NCBI RefSeq assembly: GCF_030052815.1 | Contig: NC_079494.1 | Span: 36,938,467-37,002,466 of the forward strand | Source: Hevea brasiliensis | Lineage: Eukaryota; Streptophyta; Magnoliopsida; Malpighiales; Euphorbiaceae | Length of the DNA stretch: 64,000 nucleotides | Reading direction: 5' to 3' | Shown here: one piece after another, positions 10,098-21,056 of the stretch | Numbering within the stretch: position 1 is the first letter of the stretch | How the letters are laid out: each line of letters starts with the position of its first letter | Position numbers and translations under genes: made by a program | Notes under the pieces: model-generated | The model's input: the letters and a program-made list of their open reading frames with translations, nothing else | Told to the model about the DNA's origin: nothing | Database searches by the model: none

Positions 10098-10206
10098 TGA
10101 TTTAGGCGTTTCTGGGCCTAGATTGAGTCCATACCATGCATTGCATTTGTAAGAGTCGAGGTGACACTAATGCAGATCTGTTTATCTTTGTTATTTTGAA
10201 TAGGAT

Positions 10207-10532
10207 ATGGACCCTACATCTCAGAGAGCAGTTGAGGAAGAAGTGGAGAGTCATGCTCCACTGCAGCCGAGGCTGAGGGGTAGGGGAGAACCTACTCCGC
10301 CACTCAAGCGAGCACCTTTCGGCCTCCAAAGGCCATGTTCCAACAAATGGCCGAATTCTTCAAACAAATGGCTGGGGTAATGCCAGCACCACCACCACCA
10401 CCACCTCCACAGCAGAAATCACACTTGGAAAGACTAAGAAAATTTGGAGCAGTGGACTTCTTTGGCAAGAGAGAAGATGATTCTGTGGCAGCCGAAAATT
10501 GGTTGAACAGAACAGTCAGAGTTTTAAAATAA
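10207..10532 (+). pseudogene. gag: Element D gag N-terminal part, frameshifted
   Basis: The ATG at 10207 starts MDPTSQ, matching the H gag start. Small deletions between about 10258 and 10330 break the frame. The frame resumes as MFQQMAEFFKQMAG, a proline run (near 10388) and KSHLERLRKFGAVDFFGK. It stops at TAA (10530-10532), where H has CAA for Gln (C to T). It lies 110 bp downstream of the primer site. Confidence 0.8.
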
Positions 10533-10577
10533 CTCCACTGCACTCCAGAGCAAAATCTAGAAGCTGTTGTATCTCTA

Positions 10578-11189
10578 TTGCAAGATGATGCATATGAATG
10601 GTGGGATACTGTGTCCAGTGAAGTACAGCCAGAAGTAATAACTTGGGACTTCTTCCTCTCAGAATTCAAGAAGAAATATGTGGGTAGTGTATACCTGGAA
10701 GAGAGAAGAAGAGAGTTCATTAATTTGAGGCAGAGACAGCTGTCAGTGGCCGAGTATGAGAAGGAATTCGTCAGATTGAGCCGCTACGGAAGGGAGATAG
10801 TCCCTAATGAGGCTAAAAGGTGTAAGAGATTTGAAGAGGGATTAAATGACAACATAAAGATCATGATCACTGCTTTGGGAATCACCGACTTCACCAAGTT
10901 AGTGGAAGCTGCATTAAAAGTGGAGAAAGTGAGAATAAGTGAGCAAACCAGAAGAGAGAGACAACAGAAGAGGGGACCAGGTCAGTCTAGTTCATCTCCT
11001 GCACCTGGGAAGAAGTTCAAAGGTCCACCTGCACAGAGTTCAGGTCAATCACAAGGTCAAGGTCAGTTTCAGGGGCCCAGGCCACAGTTTACCCCTAGGA
11101 GAGGTCAGTCCACACCATCAGTGAGCAGCTCTCCAGGGATGGGGTTCAGGGGACCACCTCAGCAACTTCTGCATGTCCACATTGCCTGA
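10578..11189 (+). CDS. gag: Element D gag main segment (retrotransposon gag domain)
   Basis: An open 203-codon segment covering the core of the retrotransposon gag family: QDDAYEWWDTVSS, TWDFFLSEFKKKYVG, LRQRQLSVAEYEKEFVRLS, EAKRCKRFEEGLN. A basic linker rich in Gln, Gly, Ser and Pro follows (GQSSSSPAPGKKFK and onward). A frameshift near 11150-11190 separates it from the zinc knuckle. Gag would package the element RNA. The Met start is internal to the domain; the true start is 10207. Confidence 0.85.
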   Translation: MQDDAYEWWDTVSSEVQPEVITWDFFLSEFKKKYVGSVYLEERRREFINLRQRQLSVAEYEKEFVRLSRYGREIVPNEAKRCKRFEEGLNDNIKIMITALGITDFTKLVEAALKVEKVRISEQTRRERQQKRGPGQSSSSPAPGKKFKGPPAQSSGQSQGQGQFQGPRPQFTPRRGQSTPSVSSSPGMGFRGPPQQLLHVHIA

Positions 11190-11215
11190 AGTGGCATAAG
11201 GGGGAGTGTTGGAGA

Positions 11216-11656
11216 GTGACTGGTGCCTACTTAAGGTGTGGGTCAACAGAGCATCAGTTGAAGAACTGTCCACGCAGAACTACTACAGCTGCTCCAACAC
11301 AAGCAGACAGACCTGCTCCTACACCACAAAGGGGTAGGAAATCTGGAAAATCTGACGCAGTGGGACCATCACAGAGGCTGCATCGAGCGGCAGAGAGGCA
11401 CGATAATGCACCACCTGCAAGAGCTTATGCCATTAGAGCTCAGGAGGAGCAAGATGCCCCGGACGTCATCAGGGGTACGTTCTCCCTCTACACTACATCT
11501 GTGCATGCATTGGTGGATCCAGGATCCACTCATTCATACATCTGCATCAACCCACCCGTAGAAAGGGGGATACTAGTAGGGGAGAGTGACCAAGACATTC
11601 TGGTCACTAATCTGTTGGGTCATAGTGTAGTGGTGAACAAAGTATACAAGGGTTGA
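11216..11656 (+). pseudogene. gag-pol: Element D zinc knuckle and protease
   Basis: A 146-codon open segment opening in the nucleocapsid. CLRCGSTEHQLKNC in H is here YLRCGSTEHQLKNC, so the first Cys is changed to Tyr. A basic linker leads to the protease active site ALVDPGSTHSYIC (about 11510-11545). TGA at 11653-11655 (Cys in H) ends the frame. The protease then continues to about 11835, where a cluster of small deletions breaks it. The lost zinc-binding Cys would impair RNA binding. Confidence 0.8.
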
Positions 11657-11848
11657 CCGTTAAGGATTCAGGGGTATGAATTTTTGGCAGACCTGATTGA
11701 GTTGCCCTTCCACGAGTTTGACGTGATTTTGGGAATGGACTGGTTGTCACGTCATCAGGCAATAGTTGATTGCAAATTGAAGAGAATTTCTCTGAAAACT
11801 TCTGAGGGTAATGAGATCACTGTTGTGGGTGAAAGATGATTTCTGTCA

Positions 11849-14266
11849 ATGTTATCTCGACCAGTTGCAAGAAGAATGATGAGAAAAGGCTGTGAAGCCT
11901 ACCTAGCACATATGGTGGATACTAGGCAGGCTAAGCCAAACCTGAGTGATATACCCACAGTAAGAGACTTCCCAGAGGTATTTCCTAAAGAGTTGCCTGG
12001 TTTGCCACCAGAAAGGGAAGTTGAATTTGCTATTGAGACACTGCCAGGTACAGCACCCATTTCCATTGCTCCTTATAGGATGGCACCCACGGAATTGAGG
12101 GAGTTGAAAACTCAGTTGCAAGAGTTACTTGATAAGGGGTTTATACGCCCCAGTGTGTCACCATGGGGAGCTCCAGTGCTGTTTGTAAAGAAAAAGGATG
12201 GGACTTTGAGGCTATGTATCGATTACCGGCAGTTGAATAAAGTGACTGTGAAGAACAAATATCCGTTGCCTAGAATTGATGATCTGTTTGATCAGTTGAA
12301 GGGAGCAGGAGTATTTTCTAAGATTGATCTCAGATCAGGGTATCATCAGTTGAGGGTGAAGGATGTAGATGTGCCAAAGACTGCATTCAGGACCCGGTAT
12401 GGGCATTATGAGTTTCTGGTGATGCCCTTTGGCCTAACAAATGCACCAGCGGCATTTATGGACCTTATGAACCGTATCTTCCATCCATACCTAGATCGGT
12501 TCGTAGTGGTCTTTATTGATGATATTCTGGTGTATTCCAAGACCAGGGAAGAACATGATGAGCATTTGAGGATTATTTTGCAAACCCTGATAGAAAAGAA
12601 GTTGTATGCTAAGTTGTCCAAGTGTGACTTCTGGTTAAATGAAATTGCATTCCTTGGACACATAGTGTCAGCTGATGGGATTAGAGTGGATCCCAAGAAA
12701 ATAGAAGCAGTGATGGAATGGAAGCCTCCCAGAAATACAACTGAGGTCAGAAGCTTCTTGGGGCTAGCTGGGTATTACAGGAGATTTGTGAAGGGATTTT
12801 CCTTAATAGCTGCTCCAATAACCAAGTTGTTGCATAAGAATGTGAAATTTAGCTGGAACGATAAGTGCCAAGCTAGTTTTGAGAGGTTGAAGGCTATGTT
12901 GACAGAAGCACCAGTATTAACACAGCCAGTGTCAGGAAAAGACTTTGTGGTCTACAGTGATGCCTCTCATAATGGGTTAGGGTGTGTATTGATGCAAGAG
13001 GGGAAGGTGGTCGCTTATGCTTCCAGGCAGCTAAGGCCACATGAACAGAATTACCCTACCCATGATCTAGAGCTTGCAGCAATTATCTTCGCACTGAAGA
13101 TATGGAGGCATTACTTGTATGGTGAAAAGTGCTACATTTACACGGACCACAAAAGCCTGAAATACTTGCCAACCCAGAAGGAGCTCAACCTTAGACAGAG
13201 ACGATGGATTGAGTTCCTGAAGGATTATGATTGTGTAATTGACTACCATCCTGGGAAGGCAAATGTAGTTGCTGATGCTTTGAGCAGAAAATCCATCACA
13301 GCTTTGAGATCATTGAATGCCCGTCTATCTTTGGTTCGAGATGGAGCTATTTTGGCTGAGTTGCAAGTGAGGCCAAACCTGTTACAGCAGATTTTAGATG
13401 GGCAGAAAGTAGATGAGAAGCTAATGGCTATTATGAGCAAAATCCCAGGGGGAAAAGCAACTGACTATGAGGTGAAAGCAGATGGGTGTCTGTATTACAA
13501 AGGAAGACTGTGTGTACCAGATGATGGGGAATTGAAGGCCAGTATTCTAAAAGAGGCACACACCAGTGTATATGCTATGCACCCAGGAAGTACAAAGATG
13601 TATCATGATCTGAAGCTTCAGTATTGGTGGCCTGGTATGAAGAAGGACATAGCTGACTATGTGACTAAATGCTTGACATGTCAGCAAGTCAAGGCAGAAC
13701 ATCAAGTTCCATCAGGATTGCTACAGCCTATACGCATACCTGAATGGAAATGGGATCGGGTCACCATGGATTTTGTAAGTGGTCTACCTCTCACCCAGAA
13801 GAAACATGATGCAGTATGGGTGATAGTGGATAGATTGACGAAGTCAGCACACTTTCTGCCAGTTAGGACTGACTACTCACTGGAGAAATTAGCAGAATTG
13901 TATATTAGTGAGATAGTTAGACTGCATGGAATTCCACTTTCCATCATATCTGATCGAGACCCAAGGTTTACATCGAGATTTTGGAAAAAGTTGCACGAGT
14001 CCTTGGGTACACAACTCCACTTCAGCACAGCTTTCCATCCTCAGACGGATGGCCAATCAGAAAGAGTAATCCAGGTCCTTGAGGATATGCTGAGGGGTTG
14101 TGTCATTGAGTTTGAGGGAAATTGGGATAGATACCTCCCACTGGCAGAATTTGCATACAACAATAGCTACCAAGCTAGCTTCCAAATGGCCCCATATGAA
14201 GCACTGTATGGGAGAAAATGTAGAACTCAGTGTGCTGGACTGAATTGGGCGAAGAAAAACTGGTAG
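11849..14266 (+). CDS. pol: Element D RT-RNase H-integrase, long open segment (805 codons)
   Basis: The best-preserved coding segment in the window. RT motifs run from LPGLPPERE (near residue 52) to catalytic FIDDILVYS (near residues 221-229). RNase H starts with [10 protein letters not shown] (near residue 365) and ends with [10 protein letters not shown] (near residue 475). Integrase has a His/Cys zinc finger ([12 protein letters not shown] through CLTCQQVK, about 569-615), then the acidic triad in MDFVSG (near 639), SDRDPRF (near 700) and DGQSERV (near 737). No mini-intron is present. A frameshift after YGRKCRT ends it before the GPY module. The Met at 11849 follows damaged sequence and is probably not a start; pol is normally made as a Gag-Pol fusion cut by protease. 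Confidence 0.9.
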   Translation: MLSRPVARRMMRKGCEAYLAHMVDTRQAKPNLSDIPTVRDFPEVFPKELPGLPPEREVEFAIETLPGTAPISIAPYRMAPTELRELKTQLQELLDKGFIRPSVSPWGAPVLFVKKKDGTLRLCIDYRQLNKVTVKNKYPLPRIDDLFDQLKGAGVFSKIDLRSGYHQLRVKDVDVPKTAFRTRYGHYEFLVMPFGLTNAPAAFMDLMNRIFHPYLDRFVVVFIDDILVYSKTREEHDEHLRIILQTLIEKKLYAKLSKCDFWLNEIAFLGHIVSADGIRVDPKKIEAVMEWKPPRNTTEVRSFLGLAGYYRRFVKGFSLIAAPITKLLHKNVKFSWNDKCQASFERLKAMLTEAPVLTQPVSGKDFVVYSDASHNGLGCVLMQEGKVVAYASRQLRPHEQNYPTHDLELAAIIFALKIWRHYLYGEKCYIYTDHKSLKYLPTQKELNLRQRRWIEFLKDYDCVIDYHPGKANVVADALSRKSITALRSLNARLSLVRDGAILAELQVRPNLLQQILDGQKVDEKLMAIMSKIPGGKATDYEVKADGCLYYKGRLCVPDDGELKASILKEAHTSVYAMHPGSTKMYHDLKLQYWWPGMKKDIADYVTKCLTCQQVKAEHQVPSGLLQPIRIPEWKWDRVTMDFVSGLPLTQKKHDAVWVIVDRLTKSAHFLPVRTDYSLEKLAELYISEIVRLHGIPLSIISDRDPRFTSRFWKKLHESLGTQLHFSTAFHPQTDGQSERVIQVLEDMLRGCVIEFEGNWDRYLPLAEFAYNNSYQASFQMAPYEALYGRKCRTQCAGLNWAKKNW

Positions 14267-14827
14267 GGCCGCACTGTAAAGGCATCGAGGAGAAAGTAAA
14301 ACTAATCAAAGCCAATCTGAAGGTTGCCTCAGATAGACAGAAATCTTATGCCGACCTGAAGAGAAAAGAAATAGAATATGTGGTTGGCGACAAAGTGTTC
14401 CTCAAGGTATCACCGTGGAAGAAGGTATTGAGGTTTGGAAGGAAGGTAAGTTAAGCCCTAGGTTCATTGGCCCATATGAAGTCATTGAACGTGTGGGTCC
14501 AGTGGCCTATAGGCTAGCTTTACCACAAGAGCTGGACAAGAACCATAATGTGTTCCACGTGTCTATGCTAAGAAGATACCGCTCAGATCCTTCACATGTC
14601 ATCTCCATGGAAGAAATTGAAGTATAACCGGATTTGACATATGATGAAGAACCCAAACGGATTCTGGCTCGGGAAGTGAAAGAATTGAGGAATAAGCAGA
14701 TTCCACTGGTGAAAGTGCTTTGGAGGCACCACAACACCGAGGAGGCAACTTGGGAAAGTGAAGAGATGATGAGGCAATAATTCCCTCAACTGTTTGCATC
14801 AGGTAAATTTCGAGGACGAAATTTAAA
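14230..14827 (+). pseudogene. pol: Element D integrase C-terminus: GPY module and chromodomain
   Basis: Continues integrase in overlapping open segments (14230-14454 and 14415-14627) after frameshifts. KLSPRFIGPYEVIERVGP is the GPY module and HNVFHVSMLRRY follows. TAA at about 14625-14627 stands where A and H have CAA. The chromodomain (EVKELRNKQIPLVKVLW to ATWESEE) lies at about 14675-14770, with another TAA near 14777. In chromoviruses this domain is thought to direct integration to heterochromatin, which fits the nested layout here. Confidence 0.82.
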
Positions 14828-14829
14828 TT

Positions 14830-14842
14830 AGAGGGGAAGAGT
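14830..14842 (+). other. Polypurine tract of element D
   Basis: AGAGGGGAAGAGT directly precedes the 3' LTR start TGTAACACC. Confidence 0.88.
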
Positions 14843-15384
14843 TGTAACACCCTCCCGGTAGCAACTCCGTACATTCTACAGTTCCGGTGACCGGTGTTGG
14901 TCCGGACAGCTAGAACATTCGGAAAAATATTTAAACTAAAGTGAGGAACCATAATTAACTCAAATATTAATAAGAAAAATTTAGTAAAAATTTTAGAAAT
15001 AAAATACAACCAAGTTAAATGAGCCAGTGCCCAAGCGATGGGTAACCCAGAGGGAAGTTGCAGTTCTCGCAACTAGGAGCCCTAGACCCAGGGAAAAATT
15101 CATAAAATAATTTTTGAAACTCCAGAGAAGGGTCATTGAGGTTCTTATGGCATTAGAATGCCAAGAAAATATTTAGAAAATTTTTTCAATCGGTACAGAC
15201 AATTTTGACCCGTTAAGCCAAACGGAGGGCATTTTGGTCATTTCGCCTTCAGAGGCGATATTTGGCCAACTTGTTCAGTTAAGTAAATAATTATTATGAC
15301 ATAAAATGTGAATAAATATTACTAAAAATTAAATTGAAAATGAGTAGAGAAGAAAGAAAAGAAAATGAGAATAAATGTCAATTT

Positions 15385-15423
15385 TGACATCATATGATGT
15401 CATTTAAAGGAATTCCCACCAAT
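15385..15423 (+). promoter_or_regulatory. LTR palindrome plus CCAAT box (D 3' LTR)
   Basis: TGACATCATATGATGTCA at 15385-15402, 542 bp from the LTR start; CCAAT at 15419-15423. A donor-like AG|GTTAGT follows, with GT at 15709. Confidence 0.5.
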
Positions 15424-16219
15424 CACATTAAAGCATCACTTAAGTAAGTAATAAAAGAAGATAAATAACACCAAAAAAAAGGAAAAACCAATCTGTTTTC
15501 TCACCAAATAAAAAACCAGCCGTCTCCCTCTTCTCCCATAGCTAAACTTCCATGAAAGCTCCACCAAAGCTTTATAACTCACCAAATCTTACCCCAAAAC
15601 CCTAAACACCCTTCACAAAAATTAACCCCCACATCAAGAGCAAAGTTTTGATTATCATAAAGTGAAGAAATTCTAAGGTTTATACAAGCCTATGAAGAGA
15701 CCAAAGAGGTTAGTGCATGTTAATTACTTACTCTTGTTTATTTCTTAAAACTTAGTTTGAATATGAACAAATAATTAAGAAATTGAGATAAATCATGTGT
15801 GAAATTGAGAATGGAATTTTGGCCAGCTTTATGGGAGTGGTAGTTGATGGTCTTGATGGATTTAAAATGGCTTAGAAATGGTGTTGATGTGTAGACATAA
15901 GGTTGAAATGGATTAGTATGCCTAAATGACATGTGTTGTATGAACTTTGAATTTGAGCTAGGGTTTTGGATAGAAATTTAGGCTTTGCTTATGTAATGGT
16001 GAATGAACATTCTAATAGTAAATTAGTGACCATTTTAGGTAAGTTTGCCATAATTTGGAGTGAACTATAGCATTACAAACTGATTTGATGTGGCTGCCTA
16101 GTGAGAGCAGTAGGTGTGGCTGTGAGTCCAGCCTATTTGGACAGCCATAACTTTGGCTGTGTAGGTTCAATTGGTGTTTGGCCAATTGGACATGAAACTA
16201 GACACATAATGGCACAATT

Positions 16220-17386
16220 TTGGTGAAGAAACCATGCCCAAAAGACCAAATCAAGTGGACTAAAAACTGGCCCCAATCCGGATGTCATCAGGCAATAGTT
16301 GATTGCAAATTGAAGAGAATTTCTCTGAAAACTTCTGAGGGTAATGAGATCACTGTTGTGGGTGAAAGGACAGATTTCCTGTCCAATGTTATCTCAGCCA
16401 CAGTTGCAAGAAGAATGATGAGAAAAGGCTGTGAAGCCTACCTAGCACATGTGGTGGATACTAGGCAGGCTAAGCCAAACCTGAGTGATATACCCACAGT
16501 AAGAGACTTCCCAGAGGTATTTCCTAAAGAGTTGCCTGGTTTGCCACCAGAAAGGGAAGTTGAATTTGCTATTGAGACACTGCCAGGTACAACACCCATT
16601 TCCATTGCTCCTTATAGGATGGCACCCACGGAATTGAGGGAGTTGAAAACTCAGTTGCAAGAGTTACTTGATAAGGGGTTTATACGCCCTAGTGTGTCAC
16701 CATGGGGAGCTCCAGTGCTGTTTGTAAAGAAAAAGGATGGGAGTTTGAGGCTATGTATCGATTACCGGCAGTTGAATAAAGTGACTGTGAAGAACAAATA
16801 TCTGTTGCCTAAAATTGATGATCTGTTTGATCAGTTGAAGGGAGCAGGAGTATTTTCTAAGATTGATCTCAGATCAGGGTATCATCAGTTGAGGGTGAAG
16901 GATGTAGATGTGCCAAAGACTGCATTCAGGACCCGGTATGGGCATTATGAGTTTCTGGTGATGCCCTTTGGCCTAACAAATGCACCAGCGGCATTTATGG
17001 ACCTTATGAACCGTATCTTCCATCCATACCTAGATCGGTTCGTAGTGGTCTTTATTGATGATATTCTGGTGTATTCCAAGACCAGGGAAGAACATGATGA
17101 GCATTTGAGGATTATTCTGCAAACCCTGAGAGAAAAGAAGCTGTATGCTAAGTTGTCCAAGTGTGACTTCTGGTTAAATGAAATTGCATTCCTTGGACAC
17201 ATAGTGTCAGCTGATGGGATTAGAGTGGATCCCAAGAAAATAGAAGCAGTGATGGAATGGAAGCCTCCCAGAAATACAACTGAGGTCAGAAGCTTCTTGG
17301 GGCTAGCTGGGTATTACAGGAGATTTGTGAAGGGATTTTCCTTAATGAACTTTGAATTTGAGCTAGGGTTTTGGATAGAAATTTAG
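16220..17386 (+). pseudogene. pol: Captured protease-RT segment inside the D 3' LTR
   Basis: A 388-codon open frame that starts and ends in LTR sequence. Pol sequence begins at [12 protein letters not shown] (16287) and runs through the protease tail, LPGLPPERE, the RT fingers and palm and FIDDILVYS to [12 protein letters not shown] (17344), with no stop. It matches D pol (about 11750-12808) closely but keeps bases that D has lost near 11840-11860. It lacks RNase H and integrase, so it is not a working gene. Junctions share only 2-3 bp with LTR sequence (GTC on the left, AT on the right). Confidence 0.88.
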
Positions 17387-18714
17387 GCTTTGCTTATGTA
17401 ATGGTGAATGAACATTCTAATAGTAAATTAGTGACCATTTTAGGTAAGTTGGCCATAATTTGGAGTGAACTATAGCATTACAAACTGATTTGATGTGGCT
17501 GCCTAGTGAGAGCAGTAGGTGTGGCTGTGAGTCCAGCCTGTTTGGACAGCCATAACTTTGGCTGTGTAGGTTCAATTGGTGTTTGGCCAATTGGACATGA
17601 AACTAGACACATAATGGCATAATTTTGGTGAAGAAACTATGCCCAAAAGACTAAAGCAAGTGGACCAAAACTGGCCCCAATCCGGATGTCCTGCAACCAG
17701 ATTCTACAGAATGACCAAATAAACAGTAATTGTTCATTTGGCCATAACTCATTGTAGAATGGCCCAATTGACCTGAAATGTTTACAGCAACAAGTAAGAT
17801 ATAGACAAACAACTTTCATGAAGAAACCTACCCAAAATTATGACCAGAACCTATCCAACAAGGCAGTTGTAGTTACTGTTCACTACACTATAGATATGGT
17901 CAGTTCTGCAATTTTTCAATCCGGCCAGCTGTGGTTTTTGGACCATAACTGGAGCTACAAAACTCCAAATGAAGTGATTCCAAAAAAGAAATTCAACTAG
18001 ATAAAATAAGGAACAACTTTCATGTTTATCACTTTCTCAAATTCCCATTGCAACAGTAACTAATAGAATAGTAAAGTTAGGGTACAAAAACTGAAAATTC
18101 TGCTCCCTTAGTTTTAAGCTTAGGAATGGTATTGGTGATTAATTCTAACAAGTTTTGAATGCAAAATGTGGTACATTGGGAGTGTTAAAACCAATGTACC
18201 TATTTTCTATGCAAAAGTCAACATTTTTGTTGACTAGTGAAGTGAATAGTGACACCAAAACTTGAAATTCAAAAATTGAAGAATTCAAAAGTATCAAATG
18301 CCCTAGTATACCTAACAAGATTGGTTTGGATAGTTTGGCATGCCAATAGGGTTCAGTTAGCAGTACTGCACATGGCATTATGCCATTATGTGATTTCATG
18401 GCTTTTAGCCATTCTGACATTGTGTTGATATTTGGCCTTGTGCCTATTGTCATTATAGTTTATTAGCTGTTCTGTTGCACACCAGGAGATGCATATGTGA
18501 CCGATGGTGTGACGGCCCGAGGTACTAGATACCCAGTGCCAGTTTACCCGTTTATCCAGTCCAGTCATCCAGTATAGGTTACTTGGGCAACCAAAAATGA
18601 AAGTGGATAAATTTAATGAAATAATGAATATAACAAGTACAAAACAAGTAAGACATCGATACATTCAATGCATATTTATTTTCTGTTATTTCTTTTTATT
18701 TTATTATTGCACCA

Positions 18715-18752
18715 CTAAGCATTATTGCTTAGCGCGTTGCTTTTGCCACGCG
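18715..18752 (+). other. Tandem LTR hairpins (D 3' LTR)
   Basis: Same sequence as the 5' LTR pair: stem 1 at 18715-18732, stem 2 at 18733-18752; 599 bp from the LTR end. Confidence 0.6.
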
Positions 18753-19351
18753 TAGGTTCTGGAGATACTGACCGAGAGCCTAGTAGACCGCAGACTGGAT
18801 GAGACCTCCTGCAGCTCTGCATAGTGTCCGTGTCACCTCACCATCTACAGTGCATTGGTAGGACACTAGGTTTCATTTTGGTATTTTGTAACTAACTTTT
18901 ATTTTCTCATATGTAATTGAACTTATGTAATGTATTTTGATGTTCATGTATATAATAAAAATTGTGGTTAAGAATGGAAAATTCGAGTATTTATTTATTG
19001 TTTGTATATGAGTACCATGAGAAATGAATGTTTGAGTAATGGAAAGGTTGTTGAAAATCATATTGAGACTTTGTTGATGAAATGGAGTTGGGATTGTTTG
19101 GAAATGATTTTGGAAGTGTTTTTCACAGTTCAAGAACTGCTTTTCTCCATTTTTAGCCAGATCACGGATTTTCTATAAAATTTTTGGAACCTCAAATAAA
19201 TTATAATTTTAATAAATGACTTAAATGAATTATATTTCACAAGTTATATTCAAAACTATGATAAAAATTAATTAAGATAAAATAGAGTGTTCCGGTATAC
19301 CATGTGACATAACTTACTCGGATATACTGGAGACGGGTAAGGGGTGTCACA

Positions 19352-19730
19352 CTACAGGTTACTCCTTTGTCTTTGGTGCATGAGTTAAGATCATTGCATG
19401 GCAGCTTAGAGATTAATGATGATGGGCAGACAGTAGTTGCATGGCATGTACAGCCAGTGTTGATTGATCAGATTAGAATGGCTGCTCAGAATGATAAGAA
19501 GTATCAGAGATTGTTGGAAGAAGTCCAGTAGGGCAAGAAATCAGAATTCTCAATAAGAGATGATGGTCTATTGCTACACTAGGGCAGAATGTGTGTTCCT
19601 AATGATGTTGATTTGAGGCAGATCATTTTAAAGGAAGCACATGAGTCTCCTTTTGCCATGGACCCTGGTGGTACAAAAATGTATAGAGGGCTAAAGGAGC
19701 ATTACTGGTGGATGAGTATGAAGAGAGATG
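19352..19730 (+). pseudogene. pol: Element B integrase zinc-finger region, between D and E
   Basis: Resumes the frame lost at 6968. It shows the RNase H-integrase linker (VHELRSLHGSLEINDDG), the start of the His/Cys zinc finger (KEAHESPFAMDPGGTKMYRGLK) and HYWWMSMKRD. Two TAG stops lie at about 19529 and 19579. The insertion of E at 19730 splits the finger before its Cys pair, which follows at 24325. Confidence 0.82.
19726..19730 (+). repeat. Target site duplication of solo LTR E, left copy
   Basis: AGATG directly left of the LTR; the identical right copy is at 24301-24305. Confidence 0.9.
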
Positions 19731-20375
19731 TGTAACACCCCTCACCCGACTACAGTGTAGCCGAGCAAGGCATGCTACAATCGGTGCCGGAGCACCCTAT
19801 CTTATCTTACTTTATTCCTTTCATAATTTGATCTCGTTATATTTTAATATTAATTATTTTTTTTCGACGGAGAAACCAGCGGAGTTTCCCCTATTTTATT
19901 ACCAGTTGACGTGTTTTACTATTTACCTGTTTGAAAATTTCAATAATGTTTTACAAATAGAATCTCATCAATTATTTTCATAACCATCTCATAATTCACA
20001 TCTCATTCATATATCTCAATTTCATATTCATTTCCATGCATTATCTATATATTTCAAATCTGTCTTCGAATCCATACAATCTCATTCATACTCAAATCAC
20101 ATAAGTAAAATTTTCAAACTTCTTTAATTTACATATTAAAATACTTACTTTGAGTAGCTCCCATAATTCATAGGTTAATTACATGAGTTTATTTTGTACA
20201 AGATATACAAATAATTTACAATGTGCTAGGAATGAACAATATACATAACATGTATAAAATGAGCCCTATCTACATGCATTGCTGAGGAGGTGACAATCTT
20301 GAACTCTTCTAACACTTCTGCAGATCTGGACTCCAAAAATCTCAATGATACCACTGGTTTTTACCTTCAGTACCT

Positions 20376-20417
20376 GCGCAAGGAAGCAATTCCATCGCGC
20401 TAAGCATTTCTGCTTAG
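20376..20417 (-). other. Tandem LTR hairpins (solo LTR E)
   Basis: On the minus strand, stem 1 is CTAAGCA-GAAA-TGCTTAG (20400-20417). Stem 2 is changed in sequence but still folds: GCGCGA(T)GGAA-TTGC-TTCCTTGCGC, with one bulged base and one G-U pair. Distance to the LTR 3' end is 645 bp. Confidence 0.6.
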
Positions 20418-20983
20418 TGGTGCAATAATATAACAAGAAATAATATATACAAATAAAGAAAGAACAGAGCATAATTTGAATGCTTAAGAATCAATTTAAT
20501 TTAATACAATGTGTCTAATGTTAATTATCTTTTATTCTCATTTGTTTCGCTTTGGAAGCGTTTAATTCCGAAATTCACAGTGATAATGTACGATATACAG
20601 AATTAATAAAAATACTCAATTTATATTCATATGGCAATAGAAGGTACATTTAAAATATTTAGTTAAGTTATACCTATTTTTGCAACTCTCTTATCATTTT
20701 ACTTAACAATTTTTATGTGGTTTGGGTCATTTCATAATTGTAACTAATTCTTTTGAAGTCTTATTAACTCATTTATTTGATCTCTAATGTTTTTAATTAC
20801 TAATAGTCTTAATTTATTTCAATAAATTACACTGCCCAAGTGACCTACGACAGGCTGACTAAACTGGATAACGGGTCGTTGGCACTGGACACCGCGGTGC
20901 CTCGGGCCGTCATACCATGGGACGCAGAACGTCAACCACGTATGCAGTCAGTATGGCTAAAAAGCCATGATAACACATAATCG

Positions 20984-21056
20984 GGCATAAAAGCCATGAA
21001 TATTGGCATAAAGCCATGAATACGGGCATAAAGCCATGAATACAGGCATAAAGCCT
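20984..21056. repeat. 20-bp tandem repeat in solo LTR E
   Basis: Four copies of a GGCATAAAGCCATGAATA-like unit, starting at 20984, 21005, 21025 and 21045. Each unit holds a GGC/GCC dyad of the kind clustered in the other LTRs. Confidence 0.8.

Larger units (their letters stand above)
7835..10203 (+). other. Predicted leader intron of element D
   Basis: Donor AG|GTTAGTG at 7834/7835 inside the 5' LTR. Acceptor is a T-rich run ending TGAATAG at 10203, three bases before the gag ATG (10207). The predicted intron is 2369 nt and contains the modules, the hairpins and the primer binding site. The same arrangement is seen in H, C and F. Splicing is inferred from sequence only. Confidence 0.5.
6969..19351 (+). 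mobile_element. Element D: complete Tekay-like chromovirus nested in B
   Basis: Both LTRs, primer binding site, gag, pol and polypurine tract are present. The 5' LTR is 3111 bp. The 3' LTR is 4509 bp because it contains a captured pol segment and an LTR duplication. The shared parts of the two LTRs are nearly identical, so the insertion is fairly recent. Flanks are CTACG and CTACA. Unlike A and H, its integrase has no mini-intron. Confidence 0.93.
14843..19351 (+). repeat. 3' LTR of element D, enlarged by captured pol (4509 bp)
   Basis: LTR sequence runs normally from 14843 to 16286, then pol from 16287 to 17344, then LTR again from 17345 to 19351. The LTR part 15940-16286 is repeated at 17345-17690. 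Removing pol and one copy of the repeat gives about 3.1 kb, the length of the 5' LTR. A decayed patch (19128-19165) around the usual GGTTCCGAAG stretch shows clustered small changes. Confidence 0.92.

Noticed and set aside
16220..17386. 388-codon open frame as a new fusion gene
   Set aside because: Its ends are LTR text in frame by chance and the centre is a pol fragment; no promoter context or domain gain is evident. Kept as a captured segment.
20984..21056. 20-bp repeats as a CRISPR-like array
   Set aside because: Units are contiguous with no unique spacers, in a plant LTR; this is a simple tandem repeat.
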